From Stenopsyche tienmushanensis (Eukaryota > Arthropoda > Insecta > Trichoptera > Stenopsychidae): a stretch of DNA of 64,000 nt. The first letter of the stretch is position 1. Each line of letters begins with the position of its first letter. The translations under genes and the position numbers were made by a program. The stretch is from positions 1 through 64,000 of the forward strand of contig WACJ01000070.1 of the NCBI GenBank assembly GCA_008973525.1, written 5' to 3'. Under the pieces are notes generated by a model, which had not been told where the DNA came from, did not search any database, and saw only the letters and a program-made list of their open reading frames with translations. Positions 1 through 10,969 of this stretch are shown here, piece after piece.

Positions 1-499
1 GAAAATGCTCACATCAGCCTATTTATTTTTTGGCAATTCAATCAAATCAAAAATTTACTTAAACTGCTTTAAATGAGTAAAAATTACATCAAATTTCAAA
101 TTTGTTCTGGTTCTCAAATATTTTATATTATAATGTTACCACAAATAGTTTAAATATATAATTTTGCAGTATTCAATAGTTTGAAATATGTGAGCTTCTC
201 ATATTTATGTCAAATGGAGTTCATTCTGAGTTATATCGTCTGCACAACTCCCCAAGTCAATTTTTCTTGACAGTATGGATATGATATTTGATCACGTTTG
301 ACGTTTTATACTGCAATATTTTTTGGATTGTCAAAAACTATATTATAGTTCATTCCATACGACTATTTATAGCATTTTATAAGCATTCCGTCGATCATAA
401 GCCTTCACTTTTAATAACAAATCTTCAATAATTTCAATTGATTTATAATAGTATAAAAATATTGGAAATAATGGGTTTTAAATTACAAATAATGCATGA
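1..499. other. AT-rich stretch, no gene seen
   Basis: Unremarkable AT-rich DNA. I see no long open frame, no repeat shared with the rest of the window and no recognisable RNA. Confidence 0.5.
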
Positions 500-890
500 T
501 TATCCTGTTGGTGAGTAACAACGCATATGCTGCGATCGAATGATACATAAAGAGTATTTTTGCACATTGAGTGCGGAGATTAGTGAATCGGAGACAGAAA
601 AGGGTGTCTTGCGAATCATAATACTTTCGTTCATCGATGACAAGATCATGCTGTAAAAGTACACCTACACACTACATTATATTTACGATCTCTTTTATTA
701 TTATGTTATGTTTCAATTAAATTTCAGATTTTTAAAACGGGGCCCAATAATATCAACAGTGTTAAGGTTCATTTATTGCTATACAAGCTTCACTCACGCT
801 GCGCGGTTCTGAGAGAAAATTAGATTTATATGGACGATAAGCGGGATATACGAATATAGCATCTATCTTTAACTCAATTTAAAGTTTACT
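500..890 (+). mobile_element. piggyBac-like MITE, family 1, degraded copy
   Basis: The left end is a worn form of TTAACCCGTTGATTAGTAAT, followed by the family landmarks in order: a GCATATGCTGCGATCG-like stretch, a block near GTAAAAGTACACCTACACAC, then AACAGTGTTAAGGTTCATTTA and CACGCTGCGCGGTTCTGAGA. The complete copy at 14440-15029 defines the family by its TTAA flanks. This copy is shorter and its right terminus is eroded. It has no coding capacity. Confidence 0.7.
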
Positions 891-1283
891 AATCATTTTG
901 TTGCTATATTTGTGTATTTAAATTAAAAATTTGCTTAAAAAATATAGACACATAATTTCAGTAATCACTGCTTGCCACATCATGGCCTGAGTATGTCTTT
1001 ACTTTTCAATGGACAGTCGCTGCTTCAAATTATTGATACAATTATCAAATATCAGATGACTATTTTACAATAAATTTAGTAGTATGTAAATTAAAAAAAG
1101 CATTGTGGCGTTATGGAAGATCGTTTTAGCTCATGTTTTTATACAATGGCCTAATTATGAAATTATTTCAACAGGAATTGAAGATTGTATATATATGTGT
1201 GTTAAGGTTAAGGCATATATACATAAATATATATTTTTCGTGGGATATCTGTTCTTTGCAGTTAAAACGTGACACTTCGTAAC
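891..1283. other. AT-rich stretch, no gene seen
   Basis: Low-complexity AT-rich sequence with short TATA runs around 1186-1240. Nothing is recognised in it. Confidence 0.45.
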
Positions 1284-1620
1284 TTACATTGCGAACATAC
1301 TTTCAAAAGAATAACAGCGATACAGTGGTCGGGGCAACCGCAGTAACAGATATGGCCTCGGCCGGCTAGGGGGGTCACGATGAGGCGAAAGGAGCATGGG
1401 GGGCCCATGGGGTCCCATAGGGAGACGGGAGACGTATCTTCCCGAGGGGCGGCAGCTCATAAGAATAGAACGTGTTTTATCTGCCATCGGGAGCCCGAAA
1501 TAAGAGCGGGCAAACTTACGTCGCGCTGGGCTCGTTGACTCGCTCCCGGCACGAAATGCCTTATTGAATACAATTTTTGTACATAGCCTCACTATGATAA
1601 TGTCCAGATCGGGCATTGTG
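1284..1620. other. GC-rich island of unknown function
   Basis: Base composition jumps to clearly GC-rich (runs such as GGGGGGCCCATGGGG) between AT-rich flanks. The minus strand is open for 110 codons (ATG at 1614-1616), but the product is a basic, proline/arginine-rich sequence without a recognisable domain, and open frames are expected by chance in GC-rich DNA. On the minus strand a good splice-donor-like string (CGACGTAAGTTTG, about 1513-1525) would follow a 32-codon stretch, so a short coding exon is conceivable. Equally it may be regulatory DNA. I do not assign a function. Confidence 0.3.
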
Positions 1621-1794
1621 CAATCATTTTTACGAGTTTGCTTCAGGTTTTCCGCCTGGGGCTTAGGAATGCCCCATCAAGCTCTCAAAAATGAACTGAA
1701 AATTAATTCGCTTGATTCATTCAATCCAATACTCTAATTTTAATTTATTTAATATGAATATTTTTGCATATCAAGTAAAAGGGTTACAGTGTTT

Positions 1795-2000
1795 CGAAGT
1801 TAGCGCACCTAGTGCGTAGGGGGATCTTAATAGTTAGTTTGTTTGGTACCGCATGTTTGTCGGCCATTTTTTTAAGTCACAGTAAACTCTTTCGATGGAT
1901 AGGTCGTCGTGCGCTGTTTCGTCCTGTTTCGTGGAAGTTCGTCGTTGTTTTAGGTAGCGATGTAATGAGTCCACAATATGCCTTAGGGCTGACAAGTACG
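1795..2000 (+). mobile_element. mariner family A relic (5' leader and transposase start)
   Basis: It matches the leader and N-terminal coding part of the better copy at 46509-47072: GCGCACCTAGTGYGTA, then TCGGCCATTTTTTTAAGTCACAGTAAA-like sequence, then the codons for GSDVMS. That protein string is the recognition-helix region of this mariner group (YGSDVMSRQHV at 20070-20309). It is truncated on both sides and frameshifted, hence non-functional. Confidence 0.7.
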
Positions 2001-2169
2001 TATCCGTAGACTGAAAATTAGAGTTTGTCATTATTCTTTTATTGATTGACAAGAATAAGATTCAATTAAGAATCACAGCATCATCCAAACATTTTACTCA
2101 TGATGCTTGTGACCCTGGTCGTCTTTGAGACATTATAAAAAAAAATTAATGGTTTTGGACTTTGCTATA

Positions 2170-2628
2170 CACTCGAACCTCTTTTTGTGCGAATTTGAAG
2201 TTATGCGGTTTTTTTAAAAGCAATTTTATCTTTTTTTAAAATTTCATAAAGAGCTATAGCTAACGGAGCTATAGCTATTTTAGTGACGCGGAAACTTGGC
2301 CGGTCCTACCATAATGAAATCTCACTTGACTGTTTTTTTTTAGTTAGAGACTATAGTGACATCTTAATAATTATGAATTATATCATTGGAAAGAGAAAAT
2401 CTACACAGAAAACGAAAGAACATTGACACATCTTCTTCGGACGAGAGCGATTTTGAGTCATATTGAAAATTTTTTTTGTGCGATTTTGGGTATATTTTAT
2501 ATAGCTGTTTCAAAGTTATGCGGTTTTTAAAATCCACGGAAAACATCTTTACTTTTATATGTAAATCATAGCTTTTTTAGTAAAATTTTCCAATGAACGC
2601 ATCTACCGCACAAAAAAATCTTTAAGTG
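2170..2628. mobile_element. Tigger/pogo-type non-autonomous element
   Basis: The ends are inverted: CACTCGAACC at 2170 and TTTAAGTG at 2621-2628, each flanked by TA (2168-2169, 2629-2630), the pogo/Tigger target duplication. Inside the left end is TTTTTGTGCGAATTTGAAGT and inside the right end CATCTACCGCACAAAAAA. Two further copies (22814, 58427) have the same ends. The 22814 copy keeps coding sequence resembling the Tigger transposase C-terminus. This copy is 459 bp and has no intact frame. Confidence 0.8.
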
Positions 2629-2632
2629 TATT

Positions 2633-2955
2633 TACTTTGAATAATAAAATTAAATTAAAACACAAAAAATAATAATGACAAATCATACAAGGAGTAAAAA
2701 AATTGCAAAAAAAAATTTTTTTAACGTGTTTGGATTAAAATTGTACTAAAAAGAGGGTGTGCAAAAATAATGGATTTCTTTCGGAAGGACCTAATAGTTT
2801 TGGTTGATTCCAAATTTAAATTCCAAATTTTGCATTTGTAAAAATAAATTAATTTATATAAATTTAGAGAATGTCTTTTTATTTGCAGCAGAACACAAAA
2901 TAATTGGAAAAAATATTTATATTTTTACATTATTTTTGCCTTTTTGAAGATAAGC
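2633..2955. other. AT-rich stretch, no gene seen
   Basis: Poly-A/T-rich sequence with no repeat match noticed in the window. Confidence 0.45.
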
Positions 2956-3430
2956 AATGAGAGTTTTCTCACGCGCATTCCAAAAAACTGACTGCAGATG
3001 TTCATTGTTTTAATTGTTTAGACATCGGCAAAAAATCGGCTTTATTGCTGTGAAATCTGGTCAAACACTCGATCAACAACGCTATTTTTGTTCCATTGTG
3101 AACAAACGCGGTACCCATCTTGCGCACAGCTTTCTCATGTTCAAATTTTCAGTCAATACACAATTTAAAGCACTTTTTGAAATGCCTATCATATCTGCTA
3201 GTTCATGCACTTCTATTGTATTCACTTCATTTGGTCAACCACTGCGATGTTCGTCTTGGCAGGTCGTACGGCTTCGTTTGAATTCCGCCACCCAATATTT
3301 TACTTTTGTAATCGAAGGAGCAAACTCTCCTAGAATAGAATCTAGCTTGGATTTGATATTGGTTAGGCTGAGACCTTTCAAATAAAATTATCATATTATT
3401 GATCAGCATCTTCAAACTTAATTTATAGCA
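2956..3430 (-). mobile_element. mariner family B transposase relic
   Basis: The complement encodes broken mariner N-terminal sequence: a helix-turn-helix start reading LKGLSLTNIKSKLDS, then KYWVAEFKRS-like sequence and a GQPK/R-type linker, with the RWVP motif near 3110-3125 and a remnant of the first catalytic region beyond it. The best relative here is 10970-11640. Internal deletions and frame breaks make it a dead copy. Confidence 0.8.
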
Positions 3431-3685
3431 GTGTACTTCCTCTAAATTATGTTTGAATTTAAATCTGAACTTAAGATTTCATAATGTATTTTTTTTAATG
3501 ATGCAAACTTATCGGCATAATTCAACCCCAAAAAGCGTAAAATTAGCTAGTCTATTTTAAAGACGATTTTTTTTGTATAAATATCAAAATTTTGCTGGTG
3601 CTGATTTCAAGCATAATTTTATGGTTGTGAAGAGCTATTATGCTTTCATAAATATTTAAAAATCTTTGCGTAAATAAATTAGCAG
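3431..3685. other. AT-rich spacer
   Basis: Nothing recognised. Confidence 0.4.
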
Positions 3686-4300
3686 CCCTCAGTGATGGGA
3701 CTACGGGCCGCTATGAGGGGGGAAGAAACCCAGGCTGTGTCAATATTTGGCTCGCGTGCCCCTCGCAGATAGTCGCACTGCTGCGAACGATTCTCGAGTT
3801 GTTATCGGCTACCATTTCGACCGCGGGCTGCATTTGACTATCCATGCCGCCCATCTGGTCCTCTCTTATATACCCCTGCAAAATGCTGCTCGAAAAAGAG
3901 TTGCATTTATAAATAAGAGTCCAAAAGCGTATTGCATCGGCGGGAAGGGGATGAATCGGGGGTCACGCGTGGACCCCCAAAATCGCGTAAGGGATTTTTT
4001 ATTGTGGCGCTTTAAACTTTGTCGATTAGGAAGTTGCGACGTCGTGATATGGTGGGACATCCGCCTGGGATTAGATGACGTGTACCATTACTGGTAATAA
4101 CGGAAGTTTTGCAGCAGAACCGCCACATGTGCTTCTTGGCGACTGAAATCGATAGTTGAAAAACATACCGCTGGCCATGCCATGTTTTCCTAATGCTGCT
4201 GGAAAAACTCCCTTGATTAAAAATGTCCAATATGCTTCCAACCCCAACAAATTCCCACCTAAATTTGGTCGCGCTTCTTTAATAATAGACACCTCGTTAT
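3686..4300. other. single-copy, moderately GC-rich region
   Basis: Composition rises above the surrounding AT-rich DNA and no other segment of the window resembles it. Several overlapping open frames of 64-116 codons occur on both strands, but none has a signal peptide, domain or good start context, and they overlap one another. It could be conserved non-coding DNA or an exon of a gene extending beyond view. Confidence 0.3.
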
Positions 4301-4634
4301 GTCGGTCTCGAATGCATCAACACTGAAATTCATTCTACGCTTCCCTTACTTTAAACAAGTTTTTAACGTTTATTTTTTAATGAAATTCAAAAAAATCTAC
4401 AAATTATGTTTTTACGCACATTGGGTGTCCTTAAAATATGAGGAATTTTTTGTATGATTTATATATTTTTTTCTATTATGTGCAAAGACATAAATAAAAA
4501 AAATGCGTGACCGTATGGTCACGTTCTAAATAAAATCAATATACAAAGGATCATTCAAATGCAATGCCTGTATAACGTTTACAAGTACGATTTATGACGG
4601 CTTAAACTCACGGTCTTATGTTTGTTTCTTTTAT

Positions 4635-4745
4635 GCGTGTATATGATAAATGAAGCAAACAGTTGCGGGGATTTCCCTAAAATTTAATATATTTATAAAC
4701 AAATTTTAGGGAATCCCTTACTGTTTGCTCATTTTACTAATTTAT
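4635..4745. other. imperfect hairpin, miRNA-precursor-like
   Basis: Left arm 4655-4685 and right arm 4701-4728 pair almost throughout: GCAAACAG opposite CTGTTTGC, GGGGATTTCCC opposite GGGAATCCC, and TAAAATTT opposite AAATTTTA, with small bulges and a loop of about 15 bases. Pairing resumes below the stem (TAAATGA opposite TCATTTTA), giving the long lower stem seen in animal primary miRNAs. I do not recognise a known mature miRNA in either arm. A small palindromic repeat is the alternative. Confidence 0.4.
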
Positions 4746-4749
4746 AGGA

Positions 4750-4870
4750 AATTAAAAAAAAGTTACTTTGATAGTATGACTTGACTATGTTCAATTTTCA
4801 CTAGATTTCCACCCCTTTCCCTCCCAAATTCAACGGCACTCAGTAAACAGACTGTCATTATGATAGTCCA
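4750..4870. repeat. dispersed repeat shared with 54860-54985
   Basis: It shares an ordered series of strings with 54860-54985: AGTATGACTT, ATGTT, AGATTT, CCCTCCCAAA-like, and CAGACTGTCATWATGATA. Family unknown. Confidence 0.55.
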
Positions 4871-4950
4871 GAAACACGCCAGAAAACAATTATTAAATGA
4901 TCCACACATATTAAATGACACTTAATTTATACTGCTAGCTCTTAGTATAC

Positions 4951-4980
4951 CTTGTAATATTACTTTCTAGATGACCCTCG
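4951..4980. mobile_element. isolated mariner family A terminal repeat
   Basis: TTACTTTCTAGATGACCCTCG followed by TA is the right terminal repeat of family A (compare CGAGGACCATCTAGAAAGTAAGG at 46509). No transposase sequence adjoins it. Confidence 0.7.
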
Positions 4981-5716
4981 TATTTGATCTGATACGACAA
5001 ATAGATATATGGATAGATTCGGTCAATCGTTTGTACTTTTTATTTCTATTGAACAATTATAAAAGCTACAAAAGACAGCTTTCATGCAAGATAAATAAAA
5101 TTTTCAGCCGGCACATCTTGAAAGCAATAAAATATTCATTAAATTTTACAAGTCGCCAAGGCAGTACTTCTTTCATGGGCCGGAGCCCGTTCTCCGACTA
5201 CAATCTAGCAATCAATTCGACCCACGGGTTCTATAAAAATGCTATAAAATCATAAAGTGGCTTAATCTGCACATTTGCACAATTGAACGTCGACAGGAGA
5301 GTGCATTCTGGTGCGGAAACTTAATTAAAAAGCAGCTGCATTATGCAATAGCTTAGCGCCTGGAGCCGCTACCAGGACTGATTTAATGCACTGTTTAAGT
5401 ATGCGATAACCCACTTAAGCCACCGAGCAAGTAAACGGCCTCTAATATGGCTGTATTGTTAGGGGGTTGAAATGCTGTTATTCCATGGTGATGCTTATTG
5501 GAATCATTGCCATGGAAGTTATCAAAGAAAACATTCACCGCATTAATGCATTCATTAGTGTAGAGACTTGCAGCCATCAAGCTTTCAACGTTGACCCAAA
5601 TAATTTTATTCTAAAATCTGATTGAGCATCAAACATATCCGCATATTTTTTAAAACTCAATCCATAAAAAATTTCCCGCGTAATAGAGCTGTTAGTCTGA
5701 GCAGATTAAATTCTCC
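4981..5716. other. no gene recognised
   Basis: A 94-codon open frame (4971-5255, plus) and a 61-codon frame (5395-5580, minus) occur, but neither resembles a known family and the first begins inside a transposon end. Probably non-coding. Confidence 0.4.
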
Positions 5717-6125
5717 AGATTAATAGCGACATCTTCTGTCTCTTTTCAGGTGCAATGTGTTATTTTAACAGCGCCATCTCTTGTGGCCCTATGGAGACAT
5801 TGCATTTGCATACCGACGGATCGCTTCTTGTGCGTGAACCGTTGCCGGTTAGGTAGTGACGCGCAGGAGGCGGTAGTCGGGAGAGTCGTTGGTTAGCCTT
5901 GACTGCGGGAGGTCGTCCTTCCTGCAGCCAGACCGCTCTCTCTCTTTTCTCTCTTTCGTGTAGAATAAATAGTTATTTAGAGAAGAGAGACTTTCTATTC
6001 GACGCTCGTCTATTTTAATCCATTCGTCCAGCAACATCACAGTCTGATAGAAGAACGGATCCGTACGTTAGCGCGCCATCCCGATGAGCACGTGGAGGTG
6101 GAAAGCCGCCCGGGGACTCCACCCC
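5717..6125 (+). mobile_element. solo-LTR-like repeat, copy 1
   Basis: It shares an ordered core with 21268-21615 (minus) and 50368-50712 (plus): TTAAYAGCGACATCTTC, GTGCAATGTG, AACAGCGCCATCTCTTGTGG, ACCGTTGCCGGTT, GGGTAGTGACGCGC, a TCTCTC-rich tract, GAATAAATAGT (a possible poly-A signal) and TAGAAGAACGGAYCCGT. The motif order and embedded AATAAA suit a solo LTR of an LTR retrotransposon. No internal gag/pol is present and exact termini are uncertain. Confidence 0.6.
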
Positions 6126-6798
6126 GCCTTAAGCATTTTGGTGTATTTTAGTATAAATTGCCAAATGTGAGAGGTGGCTATTAAGTAACGAGACTGGCCT
6201 TATTTGGGTCAAATTACATCATGTTAGGCAAATGTAGATGCAATCAGACCTTTTTAGAGAAAATTTGAATACCGACTCAATTAATATTTTAGATGACCCT
6301 CTGAAATAAAATCTAGTAAAAGTAAAAAAATATTTACAATTTTTTTGAGGAGTTTTGCAGTTAATTTTTTATATAAAAATATGCAGTTAATTTTTTAACA
6401 TAAATATATTGGAGGATATAATGGAGATATTATTAATAGTATTAAAATGATAGGGGCTGTACATTAGTGGGCAGTAGGAACCAGGTTGACTATCATTGGT
6501 CTTACATATCGAGTTGTCAAGTTGATGTCCCTAAATATTAGATTCTGGATTTAAGGATTAATTAAATAACAGTAAATCCAGGAAGAGATATCAATCGTTG
6601 AAAATATTTTGATTGTCTTAATTGGTATAACGATTGTAATTTGATTGTATAAAAGTATTCTATTGTAGAAAGTTGTAAAAAATGGTTTTGTACTTAATTT
6701 TGATAGTCAGTTAAATAGATGGTTTTAGACCTAAAAAATAGTAATATATTAATATTTGGAGTATTTGGGATTTAACGCATAACACTACATTCTCATTA
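6126..6798. other. AT-rich stretch with a solo mariner-type end
   Basis: At 6168-6194 the string AGGTGGCTATTAAGTAACGA continues as GACTGG. It is repeated in inverse orientation at 24793-24819 and resembles a mariner terminal repeat. The remainder is plain AT-rich DNA. Confidence 0.45.
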
Positions 6799-7102
6799 TT
6801 AACCCCTTAAGTGGATATGACGTATATATCCGTCAAGACCAAAGTCCATGCAAAGTGGGTATGACGGATATATCCGCATTGTGAAAGTTAAGCAAACCTC
6901 AATAGAAAATGACGGATATGTCCGATTGCAGTGTTGTGTACGTTTAATGTAAGAATGATTCATCTCGGGAACTGACTTGTACGAACTTGATGATATACTA
7001 TTTTCGTATACTGGATATGATGCGAAACATTCGAAAAGGCGAGAAGATCGCGTCACTACGGATGACACTTTTAACAGTGAATCAAAACGTTGAAGGGGTT
7101 AA
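6799..7102. mobile_element. piggyBac-like MITE, family 2
   Basis: Both ends carry TTAA and inverted tips: TTAACCCCTTAAGTGG on the left and CGTTGAAGGGGTTAA on the right. TTAA duplication with a CCC-type tip is diagnostic of piggyBac-like elements. Three near-identical copies of ATGACGKATATRTCCG lie in the left half (near 6817, 6861 and 6909) and look like transposase-binding repeats. The minus-strand 89-codon open frame inside is not recognisable as transposase. About 304 bp including TTAA. Confidence 0.75.
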
Positions 7103-7210
7103 ATAGCCAAACCAGGCATTTAATTTTGAATATATAAAATTGGGCACATTAAATATTGTCTGAATTTGGTCACTGATTGAAATAAATTTAAAGAACTCTC
7201 TTAATCTCTT

Positions 7211-7268
7211 GATTAGTGATTTAATTAAAACCACTTTTCTTTCAACACCGCGCAGCATGAGTGATTCT

Positions 7269-7316
<48 letters not shown>

Positions 7317-7725
7317 CCTCAACACTGTCGATAACACAAAATATTCATTTTTTTGCATAAACATAATCAATACACATTTGTGTATTCATTTAAGTAACTA
7401 TATAATGCATTTGTTGATGCTTGAAATGTTTTAAATATATAATTGATTTACGTAGCATTCTACTATTTATTATGATTCTAAGAAGATCACCAACGATCTG
7501 AAAAAAACCTATACTCTATGAAAAAAAAAGTTTAAATATTGTATTGCTTTATAGAAATACAAATGGTTATTTTTGTTCCAAAATTTTGTTCGGAAATTTA
7601 ATTAAAACGTGACCAAAATGATAAAATAGATCATTAATGTAATGTATACAACGCTGTGGATCATAATTTTTGAGAATATTTAAACGTGTAGGGGTGCCTT
7701 TACAGCATGATCGACACTATTAAAA
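7211..7725 (-). mobile_element. piggyBac-like MITE, family 1, with TA microsatellite
   Basis: In reverse order it carries the family 1 landmarks: CACTTTTCTTTCAACACCGC, CGCAGCATGAGTGAT, AACACTGTCGATAACACA, TTATTATGATTCTAAGAAG and ACGTGTAGGGGTGCCTTTAC. At 7268-7311 the family's short TTGTATATC tract has expanded into a long perfect TA run. Ends are degraded. Confidence 0.75.
7268..7311. repeat. (TA)n microsatellite
   Basis: A run of alternating T and A of about 44 bases inside the MITE, at a place where sister copies have only GTATAT. Confidence 0.9.
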
Positions 7726-9035
7726 TTAGGATATATAAATTTAAGTCCATGTATTTCGATTTTATTTATTTTTTTATATGCAAAATCTAAGATAATAATG
7801 GTTCCCAAACATTTGCGTATATCTTTGAGCGTCGACATCTCATTCCATGAGGGGCATTCAAAGCGCCGAGATTATGTTGCTTATAAAGTGTTGCACGTAT
7901 TATTTGTAAGCACACAGAAAGACTTTTACTGCAATTTCATTTCATATCGCGGGAAACATTCGCTTTATGACTTTTCCATTAGCGCCTTTGCCGAATGATA
8001 AAACAGTTTTCCATTGAAAATATTTAGCACATTGGCAGGGCAACCGTGGCTTCATTTTCACCGATGTTCTATCGCAACGACGGCCGCAACATTTGGGCTT
8101 CCGATGTCAGTATCAATTAGCAAATTAAGCCGAAACATTTTTTGGCAGCAAACTGATAGCGAATTCGCATTTCGTATCCAATTCCGAAATGGAATAGAAA
8201 TTCGGTTCAAATGCAGATGGAATTTTTAACAAAATTCCTCCGCCGAAGCCGCGGAAGCCACCGATGCAAATTGATTTATGCCCGCAAATGAATATTCCTT
8301 GTATGAAAAATGCCAATTGTTAGAGTCAAAATGCATTGATATATCAAATAAATGGATGCACGCAAGCATCGTAAAAGCCCATTACATTAATGTACAAATT
8401 TATTTGTATCGTCGTCATTAAGTTAACACTACAAACAGCGGCGCTGTACTGCTGAAAGTTTCAGTCCATAAACTTTTATGAAGTCATTTTCATTAAAGGC
8501 GGTGCTGAAAAAGCAAATGTGTATTTTTGCATATTTAAAAAGTTCGTTAATGAAATTTTATGCATGATTTTAAATTTATCAATCTGTGAACGAACAACTT
8601 TTTTACAAAATGTTTCAGAGCTATTTTCATGCATGGCTTCAACATCAAAGTCGAAGCAATAAATAAAATGTAAGATTTTCAGCCTATATACTAATATATA
8701 TATATTTCAGAAAATTGGCATATTGGATGTATAACCTCAGGCGAAAAAAATCCACATATTTTCACCATATGTGAATAAAGTTGGAACACAAAAAAATTAA
8801 GACTTGGAATAAATCATATTCAAATACTTTCTAGTATGCGACAACAGTTTTGAGCACAGTTTGTTGCAGCACCTGTTGAAAAGTTGAAAATCTATCCAGC
8901 TATATCATAGAGAAAATTCAAAACGATAGCCTTTCATTAAAACTGAATAGATAATTTTTTATATAATTCAATGCTAAAAAACTTTAGATTTTAATAGAAA
9001 TTAATTTTATATAAATAACTAGCAGATGACGTTTA
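7726..9035. other. no gene recognised
   Basis: Apparently single-copy DNA. The part at 8014-8330 is less AT-rich and has small open frames on both strands (71 and 63 codons) that overlap and show no domain. Possibly conserved non-coding DNA. Confidence 0.4.
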
Positions 9036-9245
9036 GCAGATGCACCATGTTGGCGCATATTGGTCTGGTGAAGTGAAGCGTGGATGCGTGTGCAACACGG
9101 CGGTTAAGATCCACTCATGAGAGAGAGGGAAACAGTCGGTCTTAGGGATGAGAGCGAGTGCGCGCATGCTTTTGGATCCTAGCCTTTCAGCCCGCGCTAC
9201 ACGTAACCTGAAGCAATAAACCACGCAACTGTACTACTCTGTCTC
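9036..9245 (+). repeat. LTR-like repeat, copy 1
   Basis: It shares GATGCACCATGTTGGCGCAT and ATTGGTCTGGYGAARTGRA, then a weaker similar tail with an AATAAA-type signal, with 20953-21175. The TGTTG start and internal poly-A signal suit an LTR, but no matching end or target duplication was established. Confidence 0.4.
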
Positions 9246-10969
9246 TTTTCAAATAATTTAAGTATTGCAATGCATGCCATCATATAATTAAAGCTTAAAT
9301 AGCGACTTCCATGTTTATTAACTTTGTAGATCATTGTCTTACATCATGATTATATATTAAGTATCTCATTTATATATTTATTGTGAATTTATTAAATTAT
9401 TTCGATAGTATAATCCGTGCGAATAAAAATAAATTCGTTTTAAATTCCTGGTCTACATGTGAAAATTATAGCGTGGCGATTTAAATTAGAGTCCAGATTA
9501 AGGTCCTGTATTCCGCAGTGGCTGCGATTCAGAGACAGTCTACCCCCGGAAGATATATTATCATTGAATAAATGTAGATTCTTGCCCCAAACTGTCACCG
9601 GCAGATGGAAAACTTTGCGATTCCCTGAAGAGTCCTGCAGGGAAATTAGACAATTTTACTCGTACGTTTCAGGACTATCGATCGACGCGGTTAACACTAT
9701 CAATGAAATGATTTAGTTACGGGACTTTTTGATGCCATTTTTTATGTGGTTTAATAAAGCCATAAATGGATAACAGGAATTTAACAATGGCATTATTTTA
9801 ACATACAAAAGGAACCGAATAAAAGTGCATTCAATTACCCGGTTGTTCTTGATGGGGTCACATTTATTGTCTTTGCTCGTGCACCAGATGCAGTTTTCAA
9901 CGGAAGCAGTTTTGTGGGAGAACCAAAGGCCATTGTTCTAGTAAACCATGATTTTCTTCGGTATTTCAACAAAGAAACTAATTGATTAATTGTCTGCATT
10001 TTCCATCAGAACTCAATGTTAATGATTCTCATCTGACTGTCATTCATACGATTTATCAATCATTTTTTTTAAAGCGATGTAGTATTATAATATCTAGTGT
10101 TTGTATTGAAGGCTTTATGATACAAAAAATATAAAGGCTTTATACCTATAAAGGTTCCTTACGTTAGGGGTACATAAAGAACAAAATGGTGAGCAAACTT
10201 TGTAGTCGAAATTAAATATAAACTCTATTTCTTTGTGTTATATCGGGGCCGAGTCCCCTGGCTCATGAATATCTCGTTAAAACGTCGTGGGCTTCTCTCT
10301 TGCCCTCCGCCCTTAGTGGGCCTCGTCCTTCACCCCAGGACGACTTGACAGTTTTTCAACTTACGCATTTTTGCCCCAAAGTATCATGCGAATTTATTTT
10401 ATATTTCACATCAATAAAATTTACATTTTTCAGTTTAAAAAATGCTCAAACTGTTCAGAGCTTGGAGTTGAAATTTTTCCATATGGTAATAAGATGCTCT
10501 TCTGGAGTGATTTATAAGGGGCTTTCCCTTCACACCCACATCACATTATGTCAATATTCTAAACCAGGAGATGAAATTACAAAATAATTATTTTGTTTTT
10601 ATATAATAGTGTATTTGCTTTTAATTGATCAAAGTTTAGGTTCAAATTTAAGAAAAAAGCTTGTTCCAATTTAAGCCCTAATCATAATTCGTTCGACTTG
10701 ATTGCGATTTATGATGTAAAAAAGGAATCCATGCCTTTAATCAAAGAAAGAAATCTTCTTCCTGGTGTTCTCAAGTTTTGGTATATCATCATTGAAAGGA
10801 GTTCAAGTATATTTCTTGCTAGAGATCTAAAATTAAGTATCCCAAGCAGATTAACTGACTATAAATATGTTCTTTCTGATCTCCATCCACCTTTCGGCGA
10901 CTCTTCTTTGAGCCGATATGAAAAAAACACGAGATTTCAAATATATTTTCAAAATATTGCTTTTATCAA
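9246..10969. other. no gene recognised
   Basis: AT-rich, apparently single-copy. Open frames of 85 codons (9459-9716), 95 codons (10300-10587) and 108 codons (10698-11024) on the plus strand show no recognisable motif, and the last runs into a mariner relic. Confidence 0.4.
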
